This document shows positions 22,143 through 34,981 of a DNA stretch of 64,000 bases, piece after piece; positions within the stretch are counted from its first letter, which is position 1; every line of letters starts with the position of its first letter. The translations under genes were made by a program, and so were the position numbers. Under the pieces are notes generated by a model that was not told the origin of the DNA, ran no database searches, and saw nothing but the letters and a program-made list of their open reading frames with translations. The stretch comes from Manihot esculenta (Eukaryota > Streptophyta > Magnoliopsida > Malpighiales > Euphorbiaceae). Where the stretch lies: NCBI RefSeq assembly GCF_001659605.2, contig NC_035164.2, forward strand, positions 19,500,000 through 19,563,999. Reading direction: 5' to 3'.

Positions 22143-23983
22143 TGTAATACCCGGCTAGACTTCGGTATCGGAATTCCTACCATCCGGTGGAATCTCGGAT
22201 GTCGAAAGCCTCTAGTAGGGTAGAAACATGTTTTCATAAAATGTTTTAAGGTATTTCATGGTTTTAAGTATGAAGATTTAATGAGTTTTTGCATGAAAAG
22301 TTTTTGGAGTAAAACCCAGGTTCGGCCGTCGAAAGTCAAGTTCGGCCGCCGAACATGCATGCGTTTTGGAGGCACGTTAGGCCCCCGAAAGCATGAGTGA
22401 GGGAAGCCCAGGTTCGGCTGCCGAAAGTCAAGTTCGGCCGCCGAACATGGCATGCATGCGGAAGCACTTTCGGCCCCCGAACGTGGGCTGGCCAGCCACC
22501 TATAAAAGGGTCACTTAGCCGAAATGGGCGAGCTTTCTCCCATTTTCGGCCACAGCTAGCTTCCGACCTCCCTCTCCCCAGATCTTATGTTCTTTCTTCA
22601 ATCTCCTCCATTTTTCTTGAGTTTTCACCTCTCATTGCAAGTTTTGAGCATTTAAGACAAGTTTTGGAGCTTTGGGAACTCAGGAGCCCATTTGCTTGGA
22701 TCTCCGGGTTTAGGTCGTCTCTCTCTCGATCTTCAAGAGGTAAGAGCCGATCTTAAGCTCATTGTATGTTTTAAGTAAGTTTTAAGTCGTTTTATGGGTA
22801 GAATGGCATGTATAGGGTTGTATGAGTTTTTAAGCAAATGTATGTTCTTGAGCGATGTGGCTTGCAAATGCTTGTGTATGTTTGGTCCCTCATTGGAGTC
22901 CGCCTGTGTAGGTTCGGACCCGAGGAATCGAGGACCCCAGCAGTGAGCCAGCTGCTACAGAGTTTATCAGAGCTAGCCAGAGGTGAGTGGAATAAACTTT
23001 AAGTTTTAAAAATAAATGAAATATGAATTTTGAGCATGATCCATGCATCATGAATGCCATGAGATATAGTAGGTTGTTTGCATTAGTATTCACGAATATG
23101 TTGCATTGCATTTATAATGTTGATGTGGATTGGTTATTGGATGATCCTTTAGTCCTCATATGGCATGATGATGTTACGGCATGATATGGTATGGAAGTCC
23201 AGGTTGTACCCATTCTACGTCCCTGGCACGATGTAAGAGAAAGTCCAGGTTGTACCCATTCTACGTCCCTGGCACATTGGTATGTTATGATATGTTATGA
23301 TAAGAGAAAGACCGGTTGTACCCATTCTACGTCCCGGCACAGTTGGACTATGTAGAGGACTATTGGTGACAATACCATCCGAGATGTGATTAGCTGTGAT
23401 GTGTTGCATTTCATAATGGCATGAAATTTTAATATATGATTTCACTATTCTGCTCACTGGGCTTTGTAGCTCACCCCTCTCCCCTAACCCCCGATGTGCA
23501 GGTACAGGTTAGACCAGGAGGTTAGCCAGAGTTTTGAAGTATGTTTATGTAATAGTTAGATTGTGGACATGACAATTGTACTATGATGTAATGTAAGAGA
23601 TTACAGTATGTTATGTAATGAGGTATATTGAGGTTATAGATGTGCTTGACCCTATGAGTATTGTTATCCCTTTTGATACATGATCTATAGATATGTTTTA
23701 TAATGTTTATGAAAGCCAACTCATCTCATGATGTATTGCTCATTGGGGCATTGATGACATCCCACAGAGGGATCATGATTATGATTATGACTATGCACAG
23801 TATATGTTCAGGTTGAGTTGGATATTTGAAAGAAAGGTTTTAAATTTTTTTTATGTATTTTCTTGATCATGTATGGGATTAAATAGGTTTCCAGGATGTA
23901 TGTTTGGCTTGCTACGGGTCCCGGCGGCCTTAAGTCGACCCGGATCCTAGCGCCGGTAGCGGTCCGATTTTCGGGTTGTTACA
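22143..23983 (+). repeat. Element B 3' LTR
   Basis: 1841 bp, uninterrupted, TGTAATACCC...GGGTTGTTACA. It shows the intact order of palindrome cluster (22319-22485), TATA (22500-22509), donor-like site (about 22740), mini-exon block (about 22912-22982) and CCAGG repeats. Followed by the ATGCT duplication and C's LTR. Confidence 0.95.
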
Positions 23984-23988
23984 ATGCT

Positions 23989-26043
23989 CCAATGGGGTAA
24001 CATAACATGTATTAAGTTTGGTTTACATAAACATCATTAAAATCATGTACTCAAAAGGGATTAACAATATAGTGGGGTCAAGCACAATTCTATCCTCAAT
24101 AACACCATTACATTACATAACTGTTTAATACTATTCAATACATTACTGTACTAAACATTACATTTCAATATTTATCATGTCCACCACTAGCTATTACATG
24201 ACCATGACTTTACTCTAGCTGACCTCCTGGTCTATCCCGTACCTACAAACCTGGGGGATTAAGGGAGTGGGGTGAGCTACTGGAGCCCAGTGACCAGAAT
24301 AATAAAATATTATATTTAAAATATATGATATCATGGAATGCATCACATCACAAACAAATCACATCAAGGATGAATTTGTCACCTATAGCCCTCTACACAT
24401 TCCAATAGTGCCAGGGGCGTAGAATGGGCCTCACTGGTCTTTCTCTTACATAGCATAACATAACATAACATTCCATTAATGCCAGGGGCGTAGAATGGGC
24501 CTCACTGGTCTTTCACTGTATCATTACCATCTCGTAACATATCATATCATAGTGAGGGCCAAAGGATCATCCAACATTCATCCACATCATCAACATATTA
24601 TACAATGCAACATATTCGTGAATTCTAATGCAAGCACCCTAATATATCTCATGGTATTCATGATGCATGAATCATGCTAAGAACTGATTTATTTACTTTA
24701 AAGCATAAAGAGTTATTCCACTCACCTTAGGCTAGCTCTGACAAGACACTGAAGCAGCTAACTCACTACTGGGGTCCTCGGTTCCTCGGGTCCGAACCTA
24801 CACAGGTGGACTCAAATGAGGGACCAAACATACATGAACATGACTCTAAAATACTCCCCACGAACCCGCTAAAATACCTTGAAACAATCATAGAAATCAT
24901 GCAAAGGAGGGCTGAACAGGGCACTTTCGACGGCAGGTTCGGCGGCCGAAAGTCCCTCCAGAGCCGAAAGTCATGCACCTTCGGCGGCACTTTCGGCGGC
25001 CGAAGGTTCCCTCCAGAGACGAAACTCATGCATGTTCGATGGCACCTTCGGCGGCTGAAACTCCCTTCCAGAGCCGAAAGTCCACTTTCGGGGGCAGGGT
25101 TCGGCAGCCAAAGGCTTGCCTCCACAGGCAGGTTCGGCGGCCGAAAGTCCCTTCGGCTGCCGAACCTGAGTTCTTCCAAAGGGCAGAACTCAGCCTCCAC
25201 AATGCACAAAAGCCTCCCAATCCATTCAATCATGCATTTACCTATTCTACAACATGCAAACTCAAGCCAACAAGCACATAGGGGTCTCAAACTAACTTAA
25301 ACCCTAACCAAAACACATCAAACATATACATACAACCCACATTGTCCATAAATACAACATAAACCCAAAAACTAAACATAAACCTACACATGCATTTCTA
25401 CCCCAAGAAACTTCATGAAACTCAACTAAAACTTGAAAAGAAGTGTGGATCTACTCTTACCTCTTGAAGATCGAGAGGGAAGACGATCCAACTCAGAGAT
25501 GGGGGAGATCTCGCTGTTTTGGTCTCCAAGTCACCAACTTCACTCCTTTTGCTCAAAATCTTCAAACTAAGATAAAACTTGTTAAAACTCGAAAGATTGG
25601 AGAAAAACATCAAAAACGACCATGGGAGAGCATGGACTCACTGTTGGCCGAAAAGGGGGAGAAAGCTCGCCCGTTTCGGCCATGGAGCCCTTATATAGGA
25701 GCTGGCCAGACCACCCTTCGGCAGCCTAAAGTGCCTCCAAAACTCATGCAAGTTCGGCGGCCGAACATGAGGTTCGGCGGCCGAACCTTTGCTACTTTCG
25801 GAAGCCTAACTTGCCCCCCTAAACTATCCAATGTTCGGCGGCAGAACTTGAGGTTCGGCGGCCGAACCTGGAAATGCCTCCATAGTCTTTTTCATTCAAA
25901 ACTCAATTTCTTTCTTGCTTAAAACCATAAAATACATTAAAACATTTCATGAAAATATGATTTTACCTTTCTAGAGGTTTCAGACATCTGAGATTCCACC
26001 GGACGGTAGGAATTTCGATACCGGAGTCTAGCCGGGTATTACA
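23989..26043 (-). repeat. Element C 3' LTR, inner piece
   Basis: Resumes C's left LTR after element B and its ATGCT duplication. On the minus strand it ends at TGTAATACCCGGCTAG (26043). It contains two CCAGG-type units (24413-24515), the second palindrome cluster (24925-25170), a donor-like CTCTTAC (about 25455), a TATA box (25690-25699) and the first palindrome cluster (25715-25875). Confidence 0.93.
25689..25700 (-). promoter_or_regulatory. Element C LTR TATA box (left LTR)
   Basis: Reads CCTATATAAGGG on the minus strand, just downstream of the palindrome cluster. The equivalent in the right LTR is at 59927-59936. Confidence 0.65.
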
Positions 26044-26080
26044 TTCTTCCCCCCTTAAGAACATTCGTCCCCGAATATTC
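26044..26080 (-). other. Element C polypurine tract and hairpin
   Basis: On the minus strand a GAATATTCG/CGAATGTTC hairpin (26059-26080) precedes a G-rich purine run (26044-26058) that touches the 3' LTR. Confidence 0.85.
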
Positions 26081-26154
26081 ACCAAACAAACATAGCATGG
26101 CATAAAACATGAACATTCATACCAAACACACAACAAAAACACAAAACACTCACC

Positions 26155-29100
26155 TTAGAAGAGATGAGGATATTGCTGAAGCATGGACTCCCGTGTCTCC
26201 CAGGTACATTTCTCGATGTTGTGGTGATTCCAAAGGACTTTCACCATCGGGATTTCCTTGTTCCTTAGCTTTCTGATCTGGGTGTCTAGGATCCGTACTG
26301 GCTGCTCAACATAGGTGAGATCTTCTTGGATCTCCATATCAGGTTCACTAAGAACCTTGCCCGGATCTGACACGAATTTCCTCAAGATAGAAACATGGAA
26401 AACCGGATGGATTCTCTCCATTGAAACAGGTAAGTCCAACTTGTACGATACATTCCCAACCTTCTGCAAGATCTCAAAGGGTCTAATGTACCGTGGAGCT
26501 AGCTTACCTTTCTTTCCAAATCGAATCACCCCTTTCATTGGAGACACCTTGAGCAATACCAAATCCCCCTCCTGAAACTCTACTTGCCTTCTGCGGATAT
26601 CTGCATAACTCTTTTGCCTGCTCACAGCAGTCTTAATCCTTTCTCTGATTATGGGCACCACTCTGCTGGTGATCTCTACTAGCTCAGGCCTTGCCAAGGC
26701 CCTTTCCCCAACTTCTTCCCAACAGACAGGCGACCTGCACTTCCTTCCATACAAAGCCTCATATGGAGCCATCCCTATGCTAGTATGATGGTTGTTATTG
26801 TAGACAAACTCCACCAAAGGTAGATGCTGCCTCCAAGAACCGTCAAAATCTAGCACACACATTCTGAGCATATCTTCTATTGTCTGGATGGTCCTCTCTG
26901 ATTGTCCGTCTGTCTGAGGATGGAAAGCAGTGCTAAAATCCAACCTGGTACCCATGGCGTTCTGCAGACTCCGCCAAAACCTGGAGGTGAACTGGGGCCC
27001 TCTATCAGACACTATTGAAACAGGAACCCCATGCAACCTGACAACCTCATCAACATACACATGTACCAACTTGTCCACAGAATAGCCACTCCTGACAGGG
27101 ATGAAGTGAGCAGATTTGGTCAGTCTGTCCACAATCACCCATATGGAGTCCAATCTGTTGGACGCTGTCGGTAACCCCACTACGAGGTCCATAGCTATAT
27201 TCTCCCATTTCCACTCTGGAATAGGTAGCAGGTTAAGCATTCCAGCCGGCTTCTGATGTTCCAGTTTCACCCTCTGACATACTTCGCAGGCTGACACAAA
27301 CTGTGCCACTTCTGTCTTCATAGCTGGCCACCAATAAACTCTCTTCAGATCTTGATACATCTTGGTGGCTCCAGGGTGAACACTGTATCTGGCATTATGA
27401 GCCTCTCTCATAATGTCTCCCTTCAGACCCACGTCATCTGGTACACATAATCTATTCCCATAGCGGAGGATCCCTTTGCTGTCAAATCTGAACTCTTCGT
27501 TCTTGCCTGACTGAACAGTCCTGGCAATCTTCACTAACTCTGGGTCCTCATGCTGTTTCTGAGCCACCTGCTCCAGAAACACGGGTACCACTCTCATCTG
27601 GGCTATCAAAGCACTTCTACCAGACAACTCCAGCTGCAAACCTTCATTAACGAGCTCGAAGAACTGCTTCACCACAGGCCTCCTCTCTGCTGAAATATGG
27701 GACAAACTGCAAAGTGATTTCCAGCTTAAGGCGTTTGCCACAACATTCGCCTTACCCGGATGGTACTGGATCTTGCAATCATAGTCACTAAGCAGTTCCA
27801 CCCATCTTCTCTGCCTCAAATTCAACTCTCTCTGACTCAAGATGTACTGTAGGCTCTTATGATCTGTGAAGATCTCGCATTTTACCCCATAAAGGTAGTG
27901 CCTCCACATCTTGAGTGCAAAGATTACAGCTGCCATCTCTAGGTCATGTGTAGGGTAATTCAACTCGTGCTTCTTCAGCTACCTAGAAGCATAAGCAATC
28001 ACCCTTTCATTCTGCATTAGCACACAACCCAGTCCCACACGGGACGCATCACAGAAAACCGTGAAGTCTTCATTACTCATCGGCAGAGCTAACACCGGTG
28101 CTGAAGTCAACCTCTTCTTTAGCTCCTCAAAGCTCTCCTCACACTGGTCAGTCCACACAAACCTCTGGTTCTTCTTAATCAATCTGGTCATGGGAGCTGC
28201 AGTCTTGGAGAAGTCCTGAACGAACCTCCTGTAGTAACCTGCCAAACCCAAGAAGCTTTTGATTTATGTTACTGTAGTGGGTCTAGGCCAGTTAGCCACA
28301 GCTTCTACCTTCTTGGGGTCCACCTCTATTCCATTTTCTGACACAACATGCCCCAAGAATGAAATACTCCTTAACCAGAACTCACACTTGGAGAACTTGG
28401 CATACAAACCATGTTCCCTCAAGGTCTACAAAACCAACCTCAGATGATGGGCATGCTCCTCTGCATTCCTGGAATACACTAAAATATCATCTATGGAGAC
28501 AATAACAAAGTGATCCAAGTACTGACTGAAAACTCTGTTCATGAGGTCCATGAATGCTGCACGGGCATTGGTTAACCCGAACGGCATTACAAGGAACTCA
28601 TAGTGCCCATATCTGGTCCTGAATGCTGTCTTCGGCACATCCTCTTCTCTTATCCTCAGCTGATGGTACCCGGATCTCAGATCTATCTTGGAGAAACAAC
28701 CTGCTCCTGCTAGCTGGTCGAATAGATCATCGATCCTAGGCAACGGGTACTTGTTCTTGGTAGTGACTTTGTTCAACTGCCTGTAGTCGATACAAAGTCT
28801 GAGGGATCCATCCTTCTTTCTTACAAACAGCACTGGAGCACCCCAAGGCGAGGTACTCGGTCGGATGAAGCCCTTATCTACCAGCTCTTGCAACTGCTCT
28901 TTCAATTCCTTCAATTCTGCTGGTGCCATCCTGTAGGGAGGAATAGAGATCGGTCTGGTTCCCGGCATCAACTCAATTTCAAACTCTATCTCCCTAGCAG
29001 GTGGTAAACCTGGCAGCTCGTCTGGGAAAACATCTAAAAACTCTCTGACCACGGGCACTGAGGTGGGCTCTCTGACCTGACTATCCAGCTCTCTCACATG

Positions 29101-30759
29101 AGCTAGAAAACCCTGACAACCCCTCCTGAGCAGCCTACGAGCCTGTAGGGCTGATATCAAACCTCTAGGTGTACCCCTCCTGTCTCCTCTGAAGACAACC
29201 TCTGACCCATCCTGACATCTGAACCTGACTACCTTGTCTCTGCAGTCCAAGGTAGCACCATGGGTAGATAGCCAATCCATCCCTAGAATGACGTCAAAAT
29301 CTGTCAAATCTAGAACCACAAGGTCGGCAGAAAGGCATCTTCCCTCTACAAAAACTGGACTACCATGGCAGACTGACTTTGCCACTGACGGGTCACACTT
29401 GGGTCCATTGACCCATAGGGGACACTCTAACCCAGAGACCATCAACCCAACCTCTCGACGGCTCTCGGAGCAATAAAAGAATGCGATGCACTAGGGTCTA
29501 TTAAGGCATAAACATCAGAACAACCAATGATGAGATTACCTGACACCACTGTGTTTGATGCATTTGCCTCCTGCTGTGTCATGGTGAAGATCCGCGCTGG
29601 AGCTGATGGACCTTCACCCCTGAAACCCGCTGAAGAAGAGGTTGCCCCTCTCCCTCTGCCTCTGCCACTAGCCTGAGTAGCGGCTGGAGCTGCTGGCTGA
29701 GCTACACTACCAGAAGCTGTCTGCTGGGGCTGTGGCACAAAAGCTGCTCTAGGACACTCCCGTGCCATGTGTCCCTCCTGCCCACATCTGAAGCAGGCTG
29801 TCGTCCCAAACCGACATACTCCTTTGTGCGGCAAATGGCAATAGCTCCAAAAATCTGTCTGTATACTCATCCACACTCATCTCATCCGTCTGCCTCAACT
29901 GCTCAAATTCAATCATCTTCAACTCCCTTGAACTGTCAGGGAAAGCCCATCCTGCAAACTCATTTGCAAACTCCTCCCATGATAGGCTATCCAACCTCGG
30001 GTTCACATAGTTTTTAAACCACTCTCGGGCCTTCTTGCATTTTAGTGTGAACCCAGCCATCTGAATGGCTCTACTGTCATCAGCTCCTATCTCATATGTA
30101 ATCATCTTGACCCTCCCAAGGTACTCAAAAGGGTCATCACCTATTTCATACTAGGGAGCACCCAGCTTCATGTAATCGGTCATCTTGACTTTACCCCCTC
30201 CAGATGAGCTAGGCTTAGGTATTTGGATTTCTGAGACAGTAGGTTCTGCTGGTGGTGAAGGAGGTACAACATCCCCTGGGTTAGGGTTTGCTGTACCTGG
30301 GTAGAAAGATGGGGGTGGGTACATAGGGTACTGTGGGTATGGTGGGTAGAAAGGTGGGTATGGCAATTGAGAGTGGTAAGGGCTAAAGCTGGGGTAATCC
30401 GATGTACCTCCCATCGAATACCCGGGATTCTGAGAAAAGGGTGGGTACTGGGGTGGCTGAACAAATCCCGAGGCCTGAGTGCCTCCTTGGGACTCTCCCA
30501 TGCCCTCTTCCGACATACTCACTCCAAGACTGCCATCCCTCCTCTGCTCCACATCCATTTCATCCCCCACATCCTCTGACATTCCTCCTTCCACTGTTCC
30601 TCTTCTTCTCACATCAAAAGACCTTCTAGGGTCCCTCAATGTTCTATCCCTGCTAGACCTGCAGGACATTGCCCTAGGCAATGCAGGAAGACGGGCATCC
30701 GTGCCCTTGTCCTGGGGTGGTACTCCAGTCAATCGTGCAGAACAACGAGTTCCTCTCAT
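26155..30759 (-). pseudogene. Element C Gag-Pol polyprotein, heavily mutated
   Basis: The gag ATG is at 30759. Gag N-terminus, Gag core, zinc knuckle, protease, RT (SIDDILV catalytic box near 28490), RNase H, integrase and chromodomain are all recognisable in order. Lesions: TAG at 30151 (sisters CAG), loss of about 0.4 kb between LLPFA and PHKGVC in gag, with frameshift (about 29830), protease active site changed from DPGAS to DPSAS, one-base deletion near 29450, TAG at 28426 (sisters CAG), TAA at 28264, TAG at 27979 (sisters CAG). The last 602 codons, from RNase H to chromodomain (27963-26155), remain open. Three of the nonsense changes are C to T in CAG, fitting deamination of methylated CHG sites. 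The polyprotein is dead. Confidence 0.93.
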
Positions 30760-30767
30760 CTTGCTTA

Positions 30768-32738
30768 CTGAAAAACAACACCCATCACATAAACATTAGC
30801 ATCAAATGGTTCATGTGCAAACACATGAACTCGCATCACATACATCACATACATAGCATATCATCAATGCACATGCATAATATCATGGCATTTCACATCA
30901 TCATTCAAGACAGGACTCTACATCCTATCCTAGTGGACATGATTCTCCTATTGTGCTTGACCTTCTATAACATCTATGAGCCCGACACTCTAGGTCCGAC
31001 CATATGAACCTAGGGCTCTGATACCAATCTGTAACGACCCGAAATCCGGACCGCTACCAGCACTAGGATCCAGATCGGCATAAGGCCGCTGGGACCCATA
31101 GCAAGCCTGACATACATCCTGTAAACCTGTTCAATCCCATACATGATCAACAATTACATAAAAATTTTGAACTTTCTCATTCATTTCCAAACATAACCTG
31201 TGGATGCACAACTCATAAACATAAACATCAACCCCACACTAGAGTCCTCAACAATGCTCCAATGGGGTAACATAACATGAATTAAGTTTGGTTTACATAA
31301 TTATCATTAAAATCATGTACTCAAAAGGGATTAACAATATACTAGGGTCAAGCACAATTCTATCCTCAATAACACCATTACATTACATAACTGTTTAATA
31401 CTATTCAATACATTACTGTACTAAACATTACATTTCAATATTTATCATGTCCACCACTAGCTATTACATGACCATGACTTTACTCTAGCTGACCTCCTGG
31501 TCTATCCCGTACCTACAAACCTGGGGGATTAAGGGAGTGGGGTGAGCTACTGGAGCCTAGTGAGCAGAATAATAAAACATTATATTTAAAATATATGATA
31601 TCATGGAATGCATCACATCACAAACAAATCACATCAAGGATGAATTTGTCACCTATAGCCCTCTACACATTCCAATAGTGCCAGGGGCGTAGAATGGGCC
31701 TCACTGGTCTTTCTCTTACATAGCATAACATAACATAACATTCCATTAATGCCAGGGGCATAGAATGGGCCTCACTGGTCTTTCACCGTATCATTACCAT
31801 CTCGTAACATATCATATCATAGTGAGGGCCAAAGGATCATCCAACATTCATCCACATCATCAACATATTATGCAATGCAACATATTTGTGAATTCTAATG
31901 CAAGCACCCTAATATATCTCATGGTATTCATGATGCGTGAATCATGCTAAGAACTGATTTATTTACTTTAAACCATAAAGAGTTATTCCACTCACCTTAG
32001 GCTAGCTCTGACAAGACACTGAAGCAGCTGACTCACTGCTGGGGTCCTCGGTTCCTCGGTTCCTCGGGTCCGAACCTACACAGGTGGACTCAAAAGAGGG
32101 ACCAAACATACATGAACATGACTCTAAAATACTCCCCACAAACCCCCTAAAACACCTTGAAACAATCATAGAAATCATGCAAAGGAGGGCTGAACAGGGC
32201 ACTTTCGGCGGCAGGTTCGGCGGCCGAAAGTCCCTACAAAGCCGAAAGTCATGCACCTTCGGCGGCACTTTCGGCGGCCGAAGGTTCCCTCCAGAGACGA
32301 AACTCATGCATGTTCGGTGGCACCTTCGGCGGTCGAAACTCCCTTCCAGAGCCGAAAGTCCACTTTCGGGGGTAGGGTTAGGCAGCCAAAGGCTTGCCTC
32401 CACAGGCGGGTTCGGCGGCCGAAAGTCCCTTCGGCTGCCGAACCTGAGTTCTTCCAAAGGGCAGAACTCAGCCTCCACAATGCACAAAAGCCTCCCAATC
32501 CATTCAATCATGCATTTACCTATTCTACAACATGCAAACTCAAGCCAACAAGCACATAGGGGTCTCAAACTAACTTAAACCCCAACCAAAACACACCAAA
32601 CATACACATACAACCCACATTGTCCATAAACACAACATAAACCCAAAAACTCAACATAAACCTACACATGCATTTCTACCCCAAGAAACTTCATGAAACT
32701 CAACTAAAACTTGAAAAGAAGTGTGGATCTACTCTTAC
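30768..32738 (-). other. Element C candidate two-intron leader
   Basis: On the minus strand: donor AAGAG|GTAAG at 32739/32738, acceptor TGTGTAG|G ending at 32076, mini-exon 31996-32075, donor AAG|GTGAGT at 31996/31995, acceptor TTTTTCAG ending at 30768, gag ATG at 30759. The D array inserted 14 bases upstream of the first donor, in the presumed first exon. Confidence 0.48.
31015..31026 (-). other. Element C primer binding site
   Basis: TGGTATCAGAGC on the minus strand, three bases inside the 5' LTR end at 31030. Confidence 0.92.
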
Positions 32739-32752
32739 CTCTTGAAGATCGA
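31030..32752 (-). repeat. Element C 5' LTR, inner piece
   Basis: Matches the left LTR of C (6070-6298 plus 23989 onward). It breaks at ATCGA (32748-32752), where the D array begins, and the rest appears at 59752. About 45 bases of LTR expected between the two pieces are missing. Confidence 0.92.
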
Positions 32753-34899
32753 TGTAACGACCCCAAAATGGACCGTCACCGGCGCTAGGATTCAGGTCGG
32801 CTTAAGGCCGCCAGAACCCGTAGCAAGCCTGCTATACTCTCTGTGTACCTGTAAATCTCATACATGATCATACATTGTTTGTGAAAATAAAACTCTTTTC
32901 TGAACCAAGGCTTAACCTGTGCATGCACTATCTCTGTACTCTGTACTCATGTACTCTGTACTCTATATCCCTGACTAGAGCTTGCTCTAGATGGGTAAAC
33001 TCATACCTGTTAAGCCTGGTTTTCACATACAGGAAAACATATATACATATACAGATCATGTACAAAACATACATCACTAGGTCAAGCAACAACTATTACA
33101 TCTCTTTAATATTACATGTCCATTCTAAGCTATTACAGATCTCTTTACTTTTTCTGTACTCTGCTGGACTGTCCCTGTACACTGTACACTGAACCTGCAA
33201 AACTGGGGTTAAGGGAGTGGGATGAGCTCTATAGCCCAGTGAGTAGAACAGTAAAACATCTCAGTAAAATATGATCTCATGGAATGCACCATATCACAGA
33301 CAAGCCACATCAAGAGTAAACCTGTCACCACATAGTCCCAGTAACTCTGTGCCAGGGCGTAGAATCGAGCACCTGGTCTTCCTGTCATATATGTATATGT
33401 GTATATAACACCTGTGTACTTACCATTGCCAGGGCGTAGTCAAAGGCTCCTGGACTTTACTATATACCTGCCAGGGCGTAGTCAAAGGCTCCTGGACTTC
33501 TCTATACCTGCCAGGGCGTAGTCAAAGGCTCCTGGACTTCCTGTCTGAGACTATTGGATCATTCAGCATTCACTCACATCACCAAATAACGATGCAATGC
33601 AACAGATTCGTGAATACTAATGCAAGCAACCTATGGCATAAACATGATGCATGAGATATGCTACAAGCAGTTTGTGGTTCAATTAAAAGTCATAAGTTTA
33701 GTTCCACTCACCTCTGGCTATATGGACTGACTAACTCTGCAGGCTCTGAACCTCTGGAGCAGTACTCACTGCTGCTCTCTCTGGTTCCTCTGGTCTGTAT
33801 AAACACATAAATAAAATCACTCTAGTGACCTACCCAAGAATCCCCTTAAGCTCACTTTAAAACTCATGCAAAGCATGCAAAAGAAAGCTGGACAGAACAC
33901 TTTCGGCGGCAGGTTCGGCGGCCGAATGTCCTCTCCAGAGACGAAACTCAAGCACCTTCGGCGGCACCTTCGGCGGCCGAATCCCCCAAACAGAGCCGAA
34001 CATGCAAAAACACTCGGGGGCAAGCTGTGGCAACCAAGCCACCATGCAAGAGGTTCGGCGGCCGAATGAACCTTCGGCTGCCGAACCTGAGTTCATCCAG
34101 AACTCAGCTTCAACGGCAAACCATCTTCTCCTTCCCTTCAACCACTCAAACCATATATACTCCAACTCCTCAACACACATATACTCAAGTATATGCTCAC
34201 AGGGGTCCAAAACTATCTACTAACCCCAAACAACAAATCAAACATAACACAGAAACAAGTATACATGCATAACGCATCAAAACCACGCTTTATCACCTAA
34301 ACATTCATCTCTCTCCACAACTGCCATAAAATCGTCAGAAAACAAAAACACATGTTCAAGAGCATCACTTACCTCCTATAACAAGAAGATGAACACTCTG
34401 AACAAGGGAAACGGATTAACTCTCCTCAAACGCTCAAACTCTCACAAACTTAGCTTTTTGCTGCAAAACAGTCAAACCCTCAAAACATTCTGCATGAGCT
34501 GCTCAAACTCAGCAAATAAACCAGGGGAGACGTGGCCAACTTCTGGACATGATCTGGTGATAACACCTGTCCACAATGCTGACTAAGGGATACCAACCTG
34601 CTGACCAAGCAACTCAGCGTCGGCTGCCAAAGCGCATGCAAATCCATGCAACATTCGGGGGCCGAACTTACCTTCGGAAGCCGAACACTTTCGGCGGCCG
34701 AACTTACCTTCGGCGGCCGAACTTGGCTCAACTGCCTTAGGTCCTTTCAACTCAAAACTCACTTCTATTACTCTAACACATCAACACAAAACACACTACT
34801 TTAGTACACCATAAATCCTACCTGGTTTATAGAATTCCGACACCCCGGATTCCACCAACTAATAGGAATTCCGGTGCCGGACTTTAGCTGGGTATTACA
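32753..34899 (-). repeat. Element D LTR1
   Basis: 2147 bp. This is the 3' LTR of unit 1. It carries CCAGG...CCTGG repeats (33350-33540), the second palindrome cluster (33898-34090), a donor-like site (about 34370) and the first cluster (34650-34730). No clear TATA box is seen, unlike in the other families. A CTAGAGC-TT-GCTCTAG inverted repeat (about 32979-32994) and repeats of TGTACTC are specific to D. Confidence 0.93.
33350..33540. repeat. CCAGG/CCTGG tandem repeats in D LTR1
   Basis: One diverged and three nearly identical units from GCCAGGGCGTAG to GGCTCCTGGACTT, spaced by 10-40 bases. The same arrays occur in LTR2 (40690-40885) and LTR3 (48040-48230). Confidence 0.85.
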
Positions 34900-34936
34900 T
34901 TCTCCCCTCCTTAAGAACATTCGTCCTCGGATGTTC
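34900..34936 (-). other. Element D unit 1 polypurine tract and hairpin
   Basis: On the minus strand, hairpin arms GAACATCCG and CGAATGTTC around AGGA (34915-34936), then AAGGAGGGGAGAA touching LTR1. Confidence 0.87.
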
Positions 34937-34981
34937 CTAACATAATAAAAACAAAACACATGAAACGGAGAAAAACTAACC

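Larger units (their letters stand above)
6299..23983 (+). mobile_element. Element B: gypsy retrotransposon nested in C's LTR
   Basis: A full-length plus-strand element. Its 5' LTR (6299-6627 plus 15409-16920) and 3' LTR (22143-23983) are both 1841 bp once element A is removed. It is flanked by ATGCT at 6294-6298 and 23984-23988. The PBS is at 16924-16935 and the polypurine tract at 22130-22142. I noticed about a dozen differences between its LTRs, so it is intermediate in age between C and A. The polyprotein is defective. Confidence 0.95.

Noticed and set aside
33424..33540. Regularly spaced repeats resembling a CRISPR array
   Set aside because: Units of the D LTR minisatellite; only three to four copies, no unique spacers of constant length, and present in each LTR of a eukaryotic retrotransposon.
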